Shown here: piece after piece, positions 13,195 to 13,251 of the stretch
Position numbering within the stretch: position 1 is the stretch's first letter
Layout: each line of letters opens with the position of its first letter
NCBI RefSeq assembly: GCF_002737765.1
Contig: NZ_PEGG01000022.1
Coordinates: forward strand, 1 to 13,251
DNA: 13,251 bases
Direction of reading: 5' to 3'
Source: Caulobacter sp. B11
GTDB taxonomy: Bacteria; Pseudomonadota; Alphaproteobacteria; Caulobacterales; Caulobacteraceae
The notes under the pieces: generated by a model
Database searches by the model: none
Told to the model about the DNA's origin: nothing
The model's input: only the letters and a program-made list of their open reading frames with translations
Translations under genes and position numbers: made by a program

Positions 13195-13251
13195 GGTTGG
13201 TGGGGACGTTAGGGGCCTCGTCACCAGCGGGTCAATTGACATTACCGGCCT

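Noticed and set aside
1..13251. Mobile island, phage, CRISPR array or defence system
   Set aside because: No transposase, integrase, recombinase, phage structural gene, target-site duplication or regularly spaced repeats were seen. The tRNA genes have no duplicated 3' ends nearby.

Overview
The window is high-GC DNA whose gene content, codon style and signals point to an alphaproteobacterium of the Caulobacter/Phenylobacterium group (inference). Pointers are a large TonB-dependent receptor with an Oar-type N-terminal domain, a MucR/Ros regulator, an EcfG/SigT-type promoter (GGAAC-N16-CGTT), sigma-73-like promoters (TTGxCxx ... TAnAw) and a palindromic intergenic repeat of a type I associate with Caulobacterales.

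Layout. 1-438 (+) is the 3' part of a MaoC-like hot-dog hydratase, closed by a bidirectional terminator. 534-1624 (-) holds a trypsin-like protease and then a 60-residue CsbD stress protein, which has its own near-perfect general-stress promoter. 1723-3897 (+) is an oligopeptidase B-like S9 peptidase with a likely Tat signal. A double palindromic repeat (3926-4043) follows and supplies the ribosome binding site of a GNAT acetyltransferase (4049-4600). 4645-6394 (+) is a two-gene unit: a small secreted Cys protein and a His/Met-rich predicted outer-membrane protein. I read it as a probable metal (copper) handling pair. It ends in a strong terminator shared with a convergent mucR (6479-6919, -).

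7010-7299 shows no gene. Two divergent tRNA genes follow, tRNA-Gln(UUG) on minus and tRNA-Pro(CGG) on plus, each with a recognisable promoter and an encoded CCA. 7742-9523 (+) is a full-length sppA with its terminator. 9583-9966 shows no convincing gene. 10021-13059 (-) is an Oar-like TonB-dependent receptor with its own terminator, a leader of about 100 nt containing a perfect 16-bp palindrome, and a canonical EF-hand-type loop inside the protein.

Working together: most units are single genes with their own promoter and terminator, so this looks like a stable chromosomal housekeeping region rather than a mobile island. A theme is the cell envelope (exported peptidase, SppA, outer-membrane barrel, TonB receptor) plus stress response. 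I saw no transposase, integrase, phage gene or CRISPR array, and no complete new defence or biosynthetic system. The points most worth following are the SigT-driven csbD, the Cys protein/His-Met barrel pair with its possible leaderless transcript, the repeat-supplied ribosome binding site, and the EF-hand insertion in the TonB receptor.
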